The notes under the pieces: generated by a model
What the model saw: the letters and a program-made list of their open reading frames with translations, nothing else
Told to the model about the DNA's origin: nothing
Databases searched by the model: none
Assembly (NCBI GenBank): GCA_022794035.1
Contig: JAAWDX010000004.1
Location: 1-64,000, forward strand
Reading direction: 5' to 3'
From: Lachnospiraceae bacterium
GTDB taxonomy: Bacteria > Bacillota > Clostridia > Lachnospirales > Bianqueaceae
Length of the DNA: 64,000 nt
In this document: positions 51,185 through 60,438 of the stretch, one piece after another
How the letters are laid out: the number at the start of each line of letters is the position of its first letter
How positions within the stretch are numbered: position 1 is the stretch's first letter
Program-made: the position numbers and the translations under genes

Positions 51185-52756
51185 ATGAACAAAAAAGTTT
51201 TATTAGTTGTAATGGATGGCGTAGGATACAGTAAGACGGGCCTTGGAGATGCTGTTACGGCGGCTAATACGCCTACTTTAGACAAGCTGCTGGCTACCTG
51301 TCCGCATACGCGTCTTAAAGCACATGGAAGCGCTGTAGGATTACCAAGCGATGAAGATATGGGAAACAGCGAGGTAGGTCATAATGCGCTCGGGTGTGGA
51401 CAGATTTATTCCCAGGGAGCGAAGCTGGTCAATGAATCGATTGAAAGCGGCAAAATATATGAGTCGCAGGCATGGAAGGAGCTGACTGCAAACTGCACGG
51501 CGCATCATTCTGCACTGCATTTTATCGGCCTTTTATCAGATGGAAATGTGCATTCTAATATTGCACACTTGCTTACTATGCTGGAGGAGGCTAAAAGAAC
51601 GGGAATTCATAAAGCTTTCGTGCATATCCTGTTAGACGGGCGCGATGTACCGGCTACTTCTGCCCTGACATATGTGGAGCAGCTGGAAGAAAAGCTGGCG
51701 GAGCTAAATGATGAGCAGTTTCATGCACAGATTGCCAGCGGCGGCGGACGTATGAAGGTGACAATGGATCGTTATCAGGCTGATTGGCCGATGGTAGAGC
51801 TTGGCTGGAACACACATGTGCATGGTATGGGACGGCAGTTTGCCAGCGCTAAAGAGGCGATTGAAACCTACCGGAATGAAAATGAAGGCATTATCGATCA
51901 GGATCTTCCGCCCTTTGTGATTGGGAGTGATGGTCAGCCTGTTGGAAAGATGACAGATGGAGACAGCGTCATTTTATTTAATTTCCGTGGGGATCGTGCG
52001 ATTGAGCTGAGCATGGCCTTTGACGATGAGGAATTTCCCTATTTTGACCGCGGCGAGGTTCCGCAGGTGCTTTATGCCGGCATGCTGCAGTATGACGGCG
52101 ATTTAAATCTGCCTAAGCGGTATCTGGTTAACCCTCCTGAGATTAAAAACACGCTTTCTGAGCTGCTTGTGAAGCATCAGATTCGTCAATATGCTGTGTC
52201 GGAGACACAGAAATATGGACATGTTACGTATTTCTGGAATGGAAATAAGAGTGAAAAATTCAGTGAAGAGCTGGAGACCTTCTGTGAAATTCCTTCTGAT
52301 AATGTATCCTTTGACCAGCGTCCGTGGATGAAGAGCGCAGAAATTACAGATAATCTGATTGAAGCACTTCGTAGCGGCCAATATGATTTTATTCGCTGTA
52401 ATTTCCCTAATGGTGATATGGTTGGCCATACCGGCAATATGGACGCTGTTATCTGCGGTATGGAGGCTGTAGATTTAGCCCTGCACCGTCTTTTGAAGGT
52501 GGTGGATGAATGCGGCTATACTCTTTTGGTAACAGCAGACCATGGCAATGCAGATGAGATGCTGGAGAAAAATAAAAAGGGAGAGGTGCAGGTAAGAACG
52601 GCACATTCTTTAAATCCGGTTCCTTTCATCATTTATGATTCCAATGCACAGTATGTCATTCAGGACGGAGAATATGGACTTGCTAATGTGGCACCTACTG
52701 TGGCGAAAATATTTGGTCTGGAAATTCCCGAATGCTGGGAAGCCAGTATGATCTGA
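51185..52756 (+). CDS. gpmI: Cofactor-independent phosphoglycerate mutase
   Basis: ATG 51185 (MNKKVLLVVMDGVGYS) has GGAGG at normal distance; earlier in-frame ATG 51107 lies in the carboxypeptidase gene. The 523-residue enzyme shows the metal and catalytic motifs VVMDGVGY, EDMGNSEVGHNALG (phosphoserine), LLDGRDVPATS, NFRGDRAIELS and VTADHGNADEM. It interconverts 3- and 2-phosphoglycerate with Mn2+. pgk and tpiA lie about 10 kb downstream. Confidence 0.95.
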   Translation: MNKKVLLVVMDGVGYSKTGLGDAVTAANTPTLDKLLATCPHTRLKAHGSAVGLPSDEDMGNSEVGHNALGCGQIYSQGAKLVNESIESGKIYESQAWKELTANCTAHHSALHFIGLLSDGNVHSNIAHLLTMLEEAKRTGIHKAFVHILLDGRDVPATSALTYVEQLEEKLAELNDEQFHAQIASGGGRMKVTMDRYQADWPMVELGWNTHVHGMGRQFASAKEAIETYRNENEGIIDQDLPPFVIGSDGQPVGKMTDGDSVILFNFRGDRAIELSMAFDDEEFPYFDRGEVPQVLYAGMLQYDGDLNLPKRYLVNPPEIKNTLSELLVKHQIRQYAVSETQKYGHVTYFWNGNKSEKFSEELETFCEIPSDNVSFDQRPWMKSAEITDNLIEALRSGQYDFIRCNFPNGDMVGHTGNMDAVICGMEAVDLALHRLLKVVDECGYTLLVTADHGNADEMLEKNKKGEVQVRTAHSLNPVPFIIYDSNAQYVIQDGEYGLANVAPTVAKIFGLEIPECWEASMI

Positions 52757-52769
52757 GTGGTTAAATGAA

Positions 52770-53903
52770 ATGATAAAACGAATGAGCGCACAGGTTTTAG
52801 GACCTGATTTTCAGTTTCATCTTTGCACATTAGAGATTGAAAACGGGATCATCAAGGCGCTGTCACTGTCTACGTCACAGGAAAATTCCTGTGACGTAGT
52901 GTCTTATGATGGCCTAAAGATGATTCCTGGATTGATTGATGTACATATGCATGGCTATCATGGATATTCCTGTCAGACAAGCCAGGCAGAAAAGTTGACG
53001 GCTATGGGAAAATGGCTTGCCAAAGAGGGCGTCACAGGGTACGCTGCCGGCATTGCTACGACGTCTCAGGAAAAGGCGTTTTCTGCCGTCCGTGCTTGCC
53101 GCCTGGCGGCTCAAAAAAGGAACGGGGCTGAGCTGCTGGGGATTCATATGGAGGGACCGTTTTTAAATCCTCTTAAAAAGGGAGCTATGGATGAACGCTA
53201 TATGCAGCTGCCTTCTGTTGATATCTTAAAAAGGTGCTTAGAAGAAGCGGGAGGGCTGCCGCTTCTGATGACGCTGGCACCGGAAATGGAGGGGGCAGAA
53301 TCTTTCACGAAATATGCCCTTGCAAGAGGCGTCCATTTATCGATGGGACATACCGCCGCAAGCTATGAGGAGGCGATGGAGGCGATTGGATGGGGGATTC
53401 GCAGGGCGACGCATACCTTTAATGCAATGGCACCGCTGGGTCATAGGGCGAGCGGCGTTTTGGGCGCTGTGTTGCTGGAGGATAGCGTGCAGTGTGAAAT
53501 GATTGCCGATTTTGTTCATCTGAAACCAGAGATCTGTAAGCTGATTTACCGGTTGAAGGGAGCTGACCGTGTGACATTGATTAGTGATTCCTGTCAGCTG
53601 GCAGGCCTGCGGCAGGATGAGCTTCCGCCGGATACTTCGATTATATTAAAGGAGGCAGCTTACCTACCAGATGGAACGCTTTGCGGCAGTATCAGTACTG
53701 TTATGACAGGTGTGCGCAATATGGTGACCCTGGGAATTCCAATGGAAGAGGCAATCCGAATGGCGTCTTATAACCCAGCACGCGATTTAGGCGTAGAAAA
53801 GTCGGTTGGCAGTATCGATATCGGGAAGAAAGCTAATTTGGTTGTGGTGGATGATGCATTAAGGGTACAGGCAGTTTATATAGAAGGAGAACAAATTAGA
53901 TGA
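52770..53903 (+). CDS. nagA: N-acetylglucosamine-6-phosphate deacetylase (first copy)
   Basis: A 377-residue amidohydrolase: MIPGLIDVHMHGYHGYSC (metal site), HMEGPFLNPLKKGAMDERY (Glu ligand), SMGHTAASYEEAMEA, ATHTFNAMAPLGHRASG (the usual FNAM loop) and LISDSCQLAGL (catalytic Asp). It removes the acetyl group from GlcNAc-6-P. A perfect 14-base hairpin lies inside its 5' part. It overlaps the Nudix gene by four bases. No nagB is in the window. Confidence 0.93.
   Translation: MIKRMSAQVLGPDFQFHLCTLEIENGIIKALSLSTSQENSCDVVSYDGLKMIPGLIDVHMHGYHGYSCQTSQAEKLTAMGKWLAKEGVTGYAAGIATTSQEKAFSAVRACRLAAQKRNGAELLGIHMEGPFLNPLKKGAMDERYMQLPSVDILKRCLEEAGGLPLLMTLAPEMEGAESFTKYALARGVHLSMGHTAASYEEAMEAIGWGIRRATHTFNAMAPLGHRASGVLGAVLLEDSVQCEMIADFVHLKPEICKLIYRLKGADRVTLISDSCQLAGLRQDELPPDTSIILKEAAYLPDGTLCGSISTVMTGVRNMVTLGIPMEEAIRMASYNPARDLGVEKSVGSIDIGKKANLVVVDDALRVQAVYIEGEQIR
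52870..52899. repeat. Perfect 14-base hairpin within nagA
   Basis: CTACGTCACAGGAA (52870-52883) pairs perfectly with TTCCTGTGACGTAG (52886-52899), loop AA. It falls in codons 34-43 of nagA, encoding STSQENSCDV. Confidence 0.85.
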
Positions 53904-54532
53904 AGCAGCTGACAATGAAAGAAAAGTATGGGGAGGAAAAGGTATTGTGTATTCCCACTCAGGTCTTAGCATCCTTAGCCAGAGGAACGGATCCCATTTT
54001 ATACAGGACTCAGGAGGTGCTGGGCTGTATGGAGCAGTATGGGGAGTTCAGACTGCGCTGGGAAGTGGAGCTGGATGATTCATGGAAACAAGTGATTCCC
54101 TATGTGCTGCTTCATACAGATACGGCAGTTTTGACGGCTAAGCGGCTCAAAGGAGATCCGAGGCTTACGGGAGGATATACCGTGGGTATGGGCGGCCACA
54201 TCAATCCGGAGGATCGGCAGGGAGATCAAATTGTATCTTCAATTGAATGCTGCGTGAGAAGGGAACTGAGTGAAGAAACCAGCTTTGAATGGCAGAGAGA
54301 TCTTGCGAGCTACCAGATGCATGAATATAGCTTCGTTAGTGTGGGGAATGAGGTCTCGCGGATGCATTTATGCATTCCGATTTGGATTCGGGTACATGAT
54401 AGCAGCGATATTAGCATCCGAGAGGTAGATAAGCTGCTGGGCGTATGGACAGCGCAAAGTGAGATTAAGAGTTTGAACGGAAAGCTGGAGGGCTGGTCTG
54501 AAATTGCACTAAGGCTGTGGCAGGAAAGATAA
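53900..54532 (+). CDS. Nudix-type hydrolase
   Basis: A 210-residue protein with GMGGHINPEDRQGDQ followed by CVRRELSEET: a Nudix box with a somewhat longer loop between Gly and the RE..EE pair. The N-terminal part (about 1-65) is a cap. The substrate is unknown; nucleotide-sugar or NDP-related compounds would suit the neighbours. It overlaps nagA by four bases and ends before a new promoter. Confidence 0.82.
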   Translation: MKQLTMKEKYGEEKVLCIPTQVLASLARGTDPILYRTQEVLGCMEQYGEFRLRWEVELDDSWKQVIPYVLLHTDTAVLTAKRLKGDPRLTGGYTVGMGGHINPEDRQGDQIVSSIECCVRRELSEETSFEWQRDLASYQMHEYSFVSVGNEVSRMHLCIPIWIRVHDSSDISIREVDKLLGVWTAQSEIKSLNGKLEGWSEIALRLWQER

Positions 54533-54545
54533 TACGGGATTTGAA

Positions 54546-54574
54546 TTGACTTTCTTAAACGGCTGATTTAAAAT
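54546..54574 (+). promoter_or_regulatory. Promoter of the 54.6-62 kb glycan operon
   Basis: TTGACT (54546-54551), 17 bases, TAAAAT (54569-54574), 36 bases before the oxidoreductase ATG. Confidence 0.82.
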
Positions 54575-54609
54575 AATGAATCATATAGTTTCTAATGGAG
54601 GGATGACTC

Positions 54610-55686
54610 ATGGAAAAGCTGCGCATTGCAATTATTGGACAGGGAAGAAGCGGAAGAGATATTCATGGCGCTTATCTGCAGACGCCAAAGGCGAAAGAAA
54701 GGTTTGAGGTTGTGGCCATTGTGGAGCAGCAGGAGGACCGAAGGAAGCGGGCGGCAGAGGAGTTTGGCTGTCCGGTGCTGGAAAGATATGAAGATTTATA
54801 TTATCAGTCGGAAAATATCGATTTGGTCATTAATTCTTCTTATAGTTTTCAGCATCATGATATTACGGTTGATTTGCTTAATCATGGGTTTAACGTGGTG
54901 TGCGAAAAGCCTGCGGCACGAAATGTAAAAGAGTTTGACGATATGGTCGCTACTGCAGACAGAATGGGAAAGTTTTTGGGGATTTTTCAGCAGTCCCGGT
55001 TTGCGCCATACTTTGTTAAAGTAAAAGAGGTCATTGACAGCGGCGTACTGGGTGAGCTGATTGATGTCGATATTCAATTCAATGGCTTTGCACGGCGCTG
55101 GGACTGGCAGACGCTGCAAAGCTATAATGGAGGAAGCCTGCGTAATACGGGGCCGCATCCGCTGGATCAGGCACTGGCTATTTTAAACGCCTATGATCGT
55201 ATGCCTCATGTATTTTGTAAGATGAATCGTGTCAATACGTTTGGCGATGCAGAGGATTATGTTAAACTGATTCTGACGATGCCGGACAAGCCTTTAATTG
55301 ATTTGACGATTTCCTCCTGTGATGCATATCCGTCGTTTACCTATAAAATTCATGGTAAAAACGGCGGTTTAAAGGGCAGCATGCAGCATATTGAGTGGAA
55401 ATATTTTAATCCGGATTCTGCCCCTAAGCAGGAGCTGATCCGGCACTCTCTTTCTAAAGCAGACGGGACGCCTGCCTATTGTACAGAGACCCTTTCTTGG
55501 CATGAGGATTCATGGGATGGAGATCCGAACGGCGCCTTTGATGCTGCTGTAGAAGCGTATTATCAGATGGTATATGAGCATTTGCTGCAGGGAGCGCCCC
55601 TTATGATTACCTTGGATCAGGTTCGTCAGCAGGTTGCGGTGTATGAAGAGGCGCATCGTCAAAATCCGATGACCGCCATCGAATAG
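54610..55686 (+). CDS. Gfo/Idh/MocA-family oxidoreductase (second)
   Basis: 358 residues: IAIIGQGRSGRDIHGAYLQ (nucleotide loop), VVCEKPAARNVKEF (catalytic Lys in EKPA), NGGSLRNTGPHPLDQAL (catalytic His). Differs from the one at 41148: here GQGRSGRD replaces GIGNMG. It likely oxidises a sugar or amino-sugar phosphate. It is followed by an isomerase after ten bases. Confidence 0.88.
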   Translation: MEKLRIAIIGQGRSGRDIHGAYLQTPKAKERFEVVAIVEQQEDRRKRAAEEFGCPVLERYEDLYYQSENIDLVINSSYSFQHHDITVDLLNHGFNVVCEKPAARNVKEFDDMVATADRMGKFLGIFQQSRFAPYFVKVKEVIDSGVLGELIDVDIQFNGFARRWDWQTLQSYNGGSLRNTGPHPLDQALAILNAYDRMPHVFCKMNRVNTFGDAEDYVKLILTMPDKPLIDLTISSCDAYPSFTYKIHGKNGGLKGSMQHIEWKYFNPDSAPKQELIRHSLSKADGTPAYCTETLSWHEDSWDGDPNGAFDAAVEAYYQMVYEHLLQGAPLMITLDQVRQQVAVYEEAHRQNPMTAIE

Positions 55687-55696
55687 GGAAAAAGCA

Positions 55697-56554
55697 ATGA
55701 AATTATCTATTATTACAGATGAGATTACGCAGGATCTCAGCGCTGCCATTCGGTTTGCAAAGGCATATCATTTGCAAGGGGTGGAGCTAAGAACGGTGGA
55801 TAATCAGCCGCTGGAGGCTTTCAGCGAGCAGCGGCTGAAACAGATGCATGCGAAGCTTAGGCAAGCAGATTTAGAGGTTTCTAATATTGCCGGTTCTTTT
55901 TATAAATGCACTTATGAGCAGAGGGAAGCGGAGCTGGATAAGCTGAAACGGCTGATGGAAGCTGCGCATATCTTAGGATGCTCGACGATTCGTGGTTTTG
56001 CGTTTTTTCAGGAAGCTCATCTATGCGCAGAGCAAATTAAAGAGGCCTTTGAAGTGCCGGTGAAGCTGCTGGAAAAAGAAGGCATGAGGCTACTTTTAGA
56101 GGCAGACCCCAGCGTATTTACGACGAATCATAGGCAGCTGAGAGAGCTGCTTGACTTCCTTCATTCTCCGCAGCTGGGGGCAATCTATGATCCCGGAAAT
56201 GATATCTATGACCCGCAGGGAGAATGTCCGTATCCACAGGGGTGGGAAGCGGTAGCGCCTTATGTAGCGCATATTCATATCAAGGACGCTGTGATGGGTC
56301 CAGAGGGGCCGCAGTGCGTGCGAATTGGCAGCGGACTTGTGGATTATGCAGGCATTTGTCAGGCGTTAACTCGTTGCGGCTATGCCGGGTATCTTTCTTT
56401 GGAAACGCACTATCGAAAGGGGCAGGCAATTTCGGAGGAGCTGATGCGCCTTCCGGGAGGAAATGAGTTTTCTGAAGGCGGTTTGGAAGCGGCAGCGGAG
56501 AGTATGGAAGCGCTGCAGCATCTGCTGGCGGTTCATAAAATAGAAGTTAAATAA
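55697..56554 (+). CDS. Sugar-phosphate isomerase/epimerase (second)
   Basis: A 285-residue TIM barrel: LSIITDEITQDLSAAIRFA, GVELRTVDNQ, LLLEADPSVFTTNHRQL, GAIYDPGNDIYD (metal ligand region), VAHIHIKDAVMG. It pairs with the preceding oxidoreductase, as at 41-43 kb. It ends 13 bases before the second NagA-type gene. Confidence 0.87.
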   Translation: MKLSIITDEITQDLSAAIRFAKAYHLQGVELRTVDNQPLEAFSEQRLKQMHAKLRQADLEVSNIAGSFYKCTYEQREAELDKLKRLMEAAHILGCSTIRGFAFFQEAHLCAEQIKEAFEVPVKLLEKEGMRLLLEADPSVFTTNHRQLRELLDFLHSPQLGAIYDPGNDIYDPQGECPYPQGWEAVAPYVAHIHIKDAVMGPEGPQCVRIGSGLVDYAGICQALTRCGYAGYLSLETHYRKGQAISEELMRLPGGNEFSEGGLEAAAESMEALQHLLAVHKIEVK

Positions 56555-56567
56555 ATGGGTGATTCAT

Positions 56568-57755
56568 ATGCGGTATCATATTTTCAATGTAAAGCTGGTA
56601 CAAAACAGACAGATCGTGCCGGCAGAAATACTGGTAGAGCAAGAACGGATCGCTGCGGTTGCAGCGCCGGGAAGTCTGGGAGTTATCGAAGGGGCAGAGC
56701 GTATTGACGGACAAGGACGCTATGTGTCGCATGGGTTTATTGATATTCATACGCATGGCGGCGGCGGACATGATTATATGGATGGCTCTCAGGAGGCCTA
56801 TGAAGGGGCGGCCAAACTGCATGCACGCTATGGAACCACAGGACTGGTGCCGACTACGCTTGCCGCTTCTAATGAGGAACTGATGGAGACCTTTCGGGTA
56901 TATGATACTGTGCGTGACCAGAAGAAGGGCGCTCGTTTTCTGGGACTTCATCTGGAAGGACCTTATTTAAGTCCTGCGCAAAGCGGTGCACAGGACCCTC
57001 GCTATATCCGTAGACCGAAACGGGAGGAATATGCCGCGCTGATTGAGGCCTGTCCTTATATTATCCGTTGGACGATTGCACCGGAGATTCCGGGGGCCAT
57101 GGAGATGGCGGAATATTTAAGAGAGCGGGCGGTTATGCCTTCGATGGGACATACAGATGCAACCTATGATGAGGTGGTAGAGGCGGTTCAGCATGGATTT
57201 AATCATGTCACACATCTGTATTCGGCAACATCGACCATTGTCAGAAAGGCTGGCTATCGCTATCCGGGCGTACTGGAAAGTGCTTATTTGCTGGGAGATC
57301 TGACCGTGGAGGTCATTGCAGACGGTATGCATCTGCCGGCCCCGCTTTTACAAATGGTATACCGCTTTATCGGGCCGGATAGAACCACGATGGTCACAGA
57401 TTCAATGCGGGGAGCCGGAATGCCGGAAGGGGATAGCATTTTGGGCAGTCTTAAGAAAGGCCAGCATGTAATCATTGAGGATGGTATAGCGAAGATGCCG
57501 GATCGGCAGGCTTTTGCCGGATCGGTGGCGACAACAGACCGGTTGGTTAGAAACATGATACGGCTTGCAGATGTTCCTCTGGCGGTTGCAGTGGACATGC
57601 AGACCAGAACGGCTGCTCGTATTATTGGACAATCTCAAACGACAGGTATACTGGAAAAAGGGCGCCTGGCGGATCTGATTTTATTTGATGATGATATTCA
57701 TGTCTCACTGACTATGGTGGGAGGAAATATTGTATTCAAAGGAGAAAACAAATGA
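56568..57755 (+). CDS. NagA-type deacetylase (second, divergent)
   Basis: I prefer ATG 56568 over GTG 56559. The 395-residue protein keeps SHGFIDIHTHGGGGHDYMD, HLEGPYLSPAQSGAQD, SMGHTDATYDEV, IADGMHLPA and VTDSMRGAGM (catalytic Asp). But where NagA has HxFNAM it has HLYSATSTIVRKAGY, followed by a longer loop. This changes the substrate pocket, so it may use another N-acetyl sugar phosphate, perhaps one produced by its oxidoreductase/isomerase neighbours (inference). It overlaps mscL by four bases. Confidence 0.83.
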   Translation: MRYHIFNVKLVQNRQIVPAEILVEQERIAAVAAPGSLGVIEGAERIDGQGRYVSHGFIDIHTHGGGGHDYMDGSQEAYEGAAKLHARYGTTGLVPTTLAASNEELMETFRVYDTVRDQKKGARFLGLHLEGPYLSPAQSGAQDPRYIRRPKREEYAALIEACPYIIRWTIAPEIPGAMEMAEYLRERAVMPSMGHTDATYDEVVEAVQHGFNHVTHLYSATSTIVRKAGYRYPGVLESAYLLGDLTVEVIADGMHLPAPLLQMVYRFIGPDRTTMVTDSMRGAGMPEGDSILGSLKKGQHVIIEDGIAKMPDRQAFAGSVATTDRLVRNMIRLADVPLAVAVDMQTRTAARIIGQSQTTGILEKGRLADLILFDDDIHVSLTMVGGNIVFKGENK

Positions 57756-58150
57756 AAAAATTTATAAAAGAATTTAAAGCATTTATTGCCAGAGGCAATG
57801 TGATGGATCTGGCTGTAGGGATGATTGTGGGGTCAGCTTTTACTGCTATTGTCAATTCATTGGTCAATGATATGGTAATGCCTTTTATTGGCTGGCTTAT
57901 CGGCGGAATGGATTTTAGTAGTCTTAAGATTCAGCTCAATGAAGAAGCCGCTATCTATTATGGACAGTTTATTCAAAATATCATTAGCTTTTTGGCCATT
58001 TCCTTTGTCGTCTTTTGCATGATCAAAGCAATTAACCGCCTGCATGCTAAAAAAGAAGAAGAGAAGAAGCCAGAGGCACCGGCAGTTTCTGATGAGGTTA
58101 AGTTATTGACGGAAATTCGAGATCTATTAAAGGAAGCAGAAAAAGAATGA
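57752..58150 (+). CDS. mscL: Large-conductance mechanosensitive channel MscL
   Basis: 132 residues: KKFIKEFKAFIARGNVMDLAVGM (N-terminal helix and start of TM1), VGSAFTAIVNSLVNDMVMP, IGWLIGG, second helix IISFLAISFVVFCMIKAIN, and a charged C-terminus. It is the pressure-release channel. It sits, oddly, within a sugar catabolism operon, overlapping both neighbours by four bases. Confidence 0.95.
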   Translation: MKKFIKEFKAFIARGNVMDLAVGMIVGSAFTAIVNSLVNDMVMPFIGWLIGGMDFSSLKIQLNEEAAIYYGQFIQNIISFLAISFVVFCMIKAINRLHAKKEEEKKPEAPAVSDEVKLLTEIRDLLKEAEKE

Positions 58151-59166
58151 AAAAAATTTTGTTTATTGCGACCGGCGGTACAATTGCCTGTAAAACAACG
58201 GATAACGGATTAACGCCGTTAATGTCTTCGGAAGAGCTTTTAAGCTATGTCCCGGCGGCTAAGAATTTTTGTACGGTGGATGCGATTCAGATTATGAATA
58301 TTGATAGTACGAATATGCATCCGGATTATTGGGTAGAAATGGCCAGAAAGGTAGAGGAGGAGTATGCGCATTATGATGGATTTGTAATCGCGCATGGAAC
58401 CGATACGATGGCCTATACGGCAGCTGCGCTTTCCTATTTGATTCAAAATAGCGGGAAGCCGATCGTGATTACAGGCTCGCAACGGCCGATTGAAATGGAT
58501 GTAACAGATGCCAAAACAAACCTCTTAGACAGCTTACGCTATGCATCATGGTCAAAGGCAAGCGGTGTCAATATTGTTTTTGGCGGAAAGGTAATTGCTG
58601 GTACACGGGCCAGAAAAATGAATACTAAAAGCTTCGATGCGTTTCAAAGCATTAACTTTCCTAATATTGCCGCTATTCAGGATAAGGGAATTGTACAGTA
58701 CATTCAAAATCTCCCGGTACATACCTCGGCTCCTGTGTTTTATCATACAATGAATCCACGCGTATTTGCTTTTAAGTTGATTCCGGGAATGGATCCAAAG
58801 GTACTTACGATGATTGAGGATCAGTATGATGCTTTTGTATTAGAAAGCTATGGTGTCGGCGGAATTCCTGAGGGAGAAAAATATGATTTTCACTCTGTAC
58901 TGGAATCATTAATTCAAAATGGAAAGACGGTGGTTTTATCGACGCAGGCAATTTATGAGGGAAGCGATATTACCGTATACCGCTCTGGGCATGTGGCAAA
59001 AGCCGAATTTGGTATTATGGAATCCTATGATATGACCATGGAAGCAACGGTAACCAAGCTGATGTGGATTCTCGGGCAAACTAATGATCAGGCGGAGATT
59101 CGCCGGTTATTTAATACGACGATTGCAAACGATATGTTATCTCAGGAATGGGAATGGGAGGAATAA
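58147..59166 (+). CDS. L-asparaginase (type I, cytoplasmic)
   Basis: 339 residues: LFIATGGTIACK (first catalytic Thr), IDSTNMHP, FVIAHGTDTMAYTAAALS (second Thr with Asp) and ITGSQRPIEM. No signal peptide, so it is the cytoplasmic form. It hydrolyses asparagine to aspartate and ammonia. In glycan operons such enzymes may help with released glycosyl-asparagine (inference). Overlaps mscL by four bases. Confidence 0.92.
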   Translation: MKKILFIATGGTIACKTTDNGLTPLMSSEELLSYVPAAKNFCTVDAIQIMNIDSTNMHPDYWVEMARKVEEEYAHYDGFVIAHGTDTMAYTAAALSYLIQNSGKPIVITGSQRPIEMDVTDAKTNLLDSLRYASWSKASGVNIVFGGKVIAGTRARKMNTKSFDAFQSINFPNIAAIQDKGIVQYIQNLPVHTSAPVFYHTMNPRVFAFKLIPGMDPKVLTMIEDQYDAFVLESYGVGGIPEGEKYDFHSVLESLIQNGKTVVLSTQAIYEGSDITVYRSGHVAKAEFGIMESYDMTMEATVTKLMWILGQTNDQAEIRRLFNTTIANDMLSQEWEWEE

Positions 59167-59169
59167 AAA

Positions 59170-60438
59170 GTGCTGGAGCATATTTTAAATCAGGAAATAG
59201 AAGCGGTATGCAAACAGCTGGGTCCTGATACAAAGCTAGCAAAGCTATTTCGTAATTGCTATCCCAACACTCTTTCAACAACAACAAAACAAGGAAAGGA
59301 TGGACGATACTTTGTTTTTACAGGTGATATCCCGGCAATGTGGTTAAGAGATTCTTCTGCACAGGTACGGCATTATTTGCCGCTTGCCAGTCATCATCCA
59401 GAGATAGCGGATGTGATCGAGGGACTTTGCCAGCAGCAAACATTTTGTATTTTAACGGATCCCTATGCCAATGCTTATAATGAGGAGCCTAATTGGAATT
59501 GCTATCGTATTGATCATACAGAAAGAAATGCTTATGTATATGAAAGAAAATACGAGGTAGATTCTCTGTGCTATCCCATTCAGCTGGCATATCTTTTCTG
59601 GAAGCAAACGGGAAGAACCGGGCATTTTACCGCAGATTTCCATAAGGCGTTGCAATGTATTATCGATTTGTGGGTCTGCGAACAGGATCATATGAGGCAG
59701 TCAGCGTATTCCTTTGAGCGGGATCAGTGTCCTCCTTCCGATACGCTTTTAAATGGGGGAAAAGGGACTCCTGTAGCCGTGACCGGGATGACTTGGTCCG
59801 GTTTTAGACCCAGTGATGATGCCTGTCAGTATGGGTATTTAGTACCATCTAATATGTTTGCTTGGGTCGTACTGGCATATGTTCAGGAGATAGCTAAAAC
59901 ACACTATCAGGATGATTCTTTGTGTCAAAAAGCAGAAAAGCTTTGCAGGGAAATCAAGAGCGGAATTGAGAAATATGCAGTTGTAGAGCATCCTGATTTT
60001 GGCCTTGTATATGCTTATGAGGTAGACGGCCTAGGAAATGTTAATTTGATGGATGATGCCAATGTCCCCAGCCTATTATCCATTCCTTATCTCGGATATA
60101 CATCAGCTGAAGATCCAATTTATCAAAATACAAGACGGATGATTTTGAGTAAGGTAAATCCATATTATTATGAAGGAGCTGCTTTAAAAGGGATTGGCAG
60201 TCCGCATACACCACCTGAGTATGTTTGGCATATTGCACTTTCCATGCAGGGACTTACAACGACTGATGCAGCAGAAGCAAAAGAACTTTTAGAGCTGCTG
60301 GTGCAGACAGATGGTGATACTGGATATATGCACGAGGGTGTGTACGTGCAGGACCCAAAACAATTTACACGTGCTTGGTTTGCTTGGTCTAATTCTTTAT
60401 TCAGTGAATTTGTTCTTCACTATTTGGAAATGACATGA
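59170..60438 (+). CDS. Glycoside hydrolase family 125 (exo-alpha-1,6-mannosidase)
   Basis: GTG start at 59170, three bases after the asparaginase stop. 422 residues, no signal peptide, so cytoplasmic. GH125 marks: FTGDIPAMWLRDSSAQVRHY, YEVDSLCYPIQL, TWSGFRPSDDACQYGYLVP, LMDDANVPSLLSIPYLG, and MHEGVYVQD with FTRAWFAWSNSLFSE. The family removes alpha-1,6-linked mannose from N-glycan cores. It points to uptake of host or yeast oligomannosides; no transporter is adjacent. Confidence 0.92.
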   Translation: MLEHILNQEIEAVCKQLGPDTKLAKLFRNCYPNTLSTTTKQGKDGRYFVFTGDIPAMWLRDSSAQVRHYLPLASHHPEIADVIEGLCQQQTFCILTDPYANAYNEEPNWNCYRIDHTERNAYVYERKYEVDSLCYPIQLAYLFWKQTGRTGHFTADFHKALQCIIDLWVCEQDHMRQSAYSFERDQCPPSDTLLNGGKGTPVAVTGMTWSGFRPSDDACQYGYLVPSNMFAWVVLAYVQEIAKTHYQDDSLCQKAEKLCREIKSGIEKYAVVEHPDFGLVYAYEVDGLGNVNLMDDANVPSLLSIPYLGYTSAEDPIYQNTRRMILSKVNPYYYEGAALKGIGSPHTPPEYVWHIALSMQGLTTTDAAEAKELLELLVQTDGDTGYMHEGVYVQDPKQFTRAWFAWSNSLFSEFVLHYLEMT

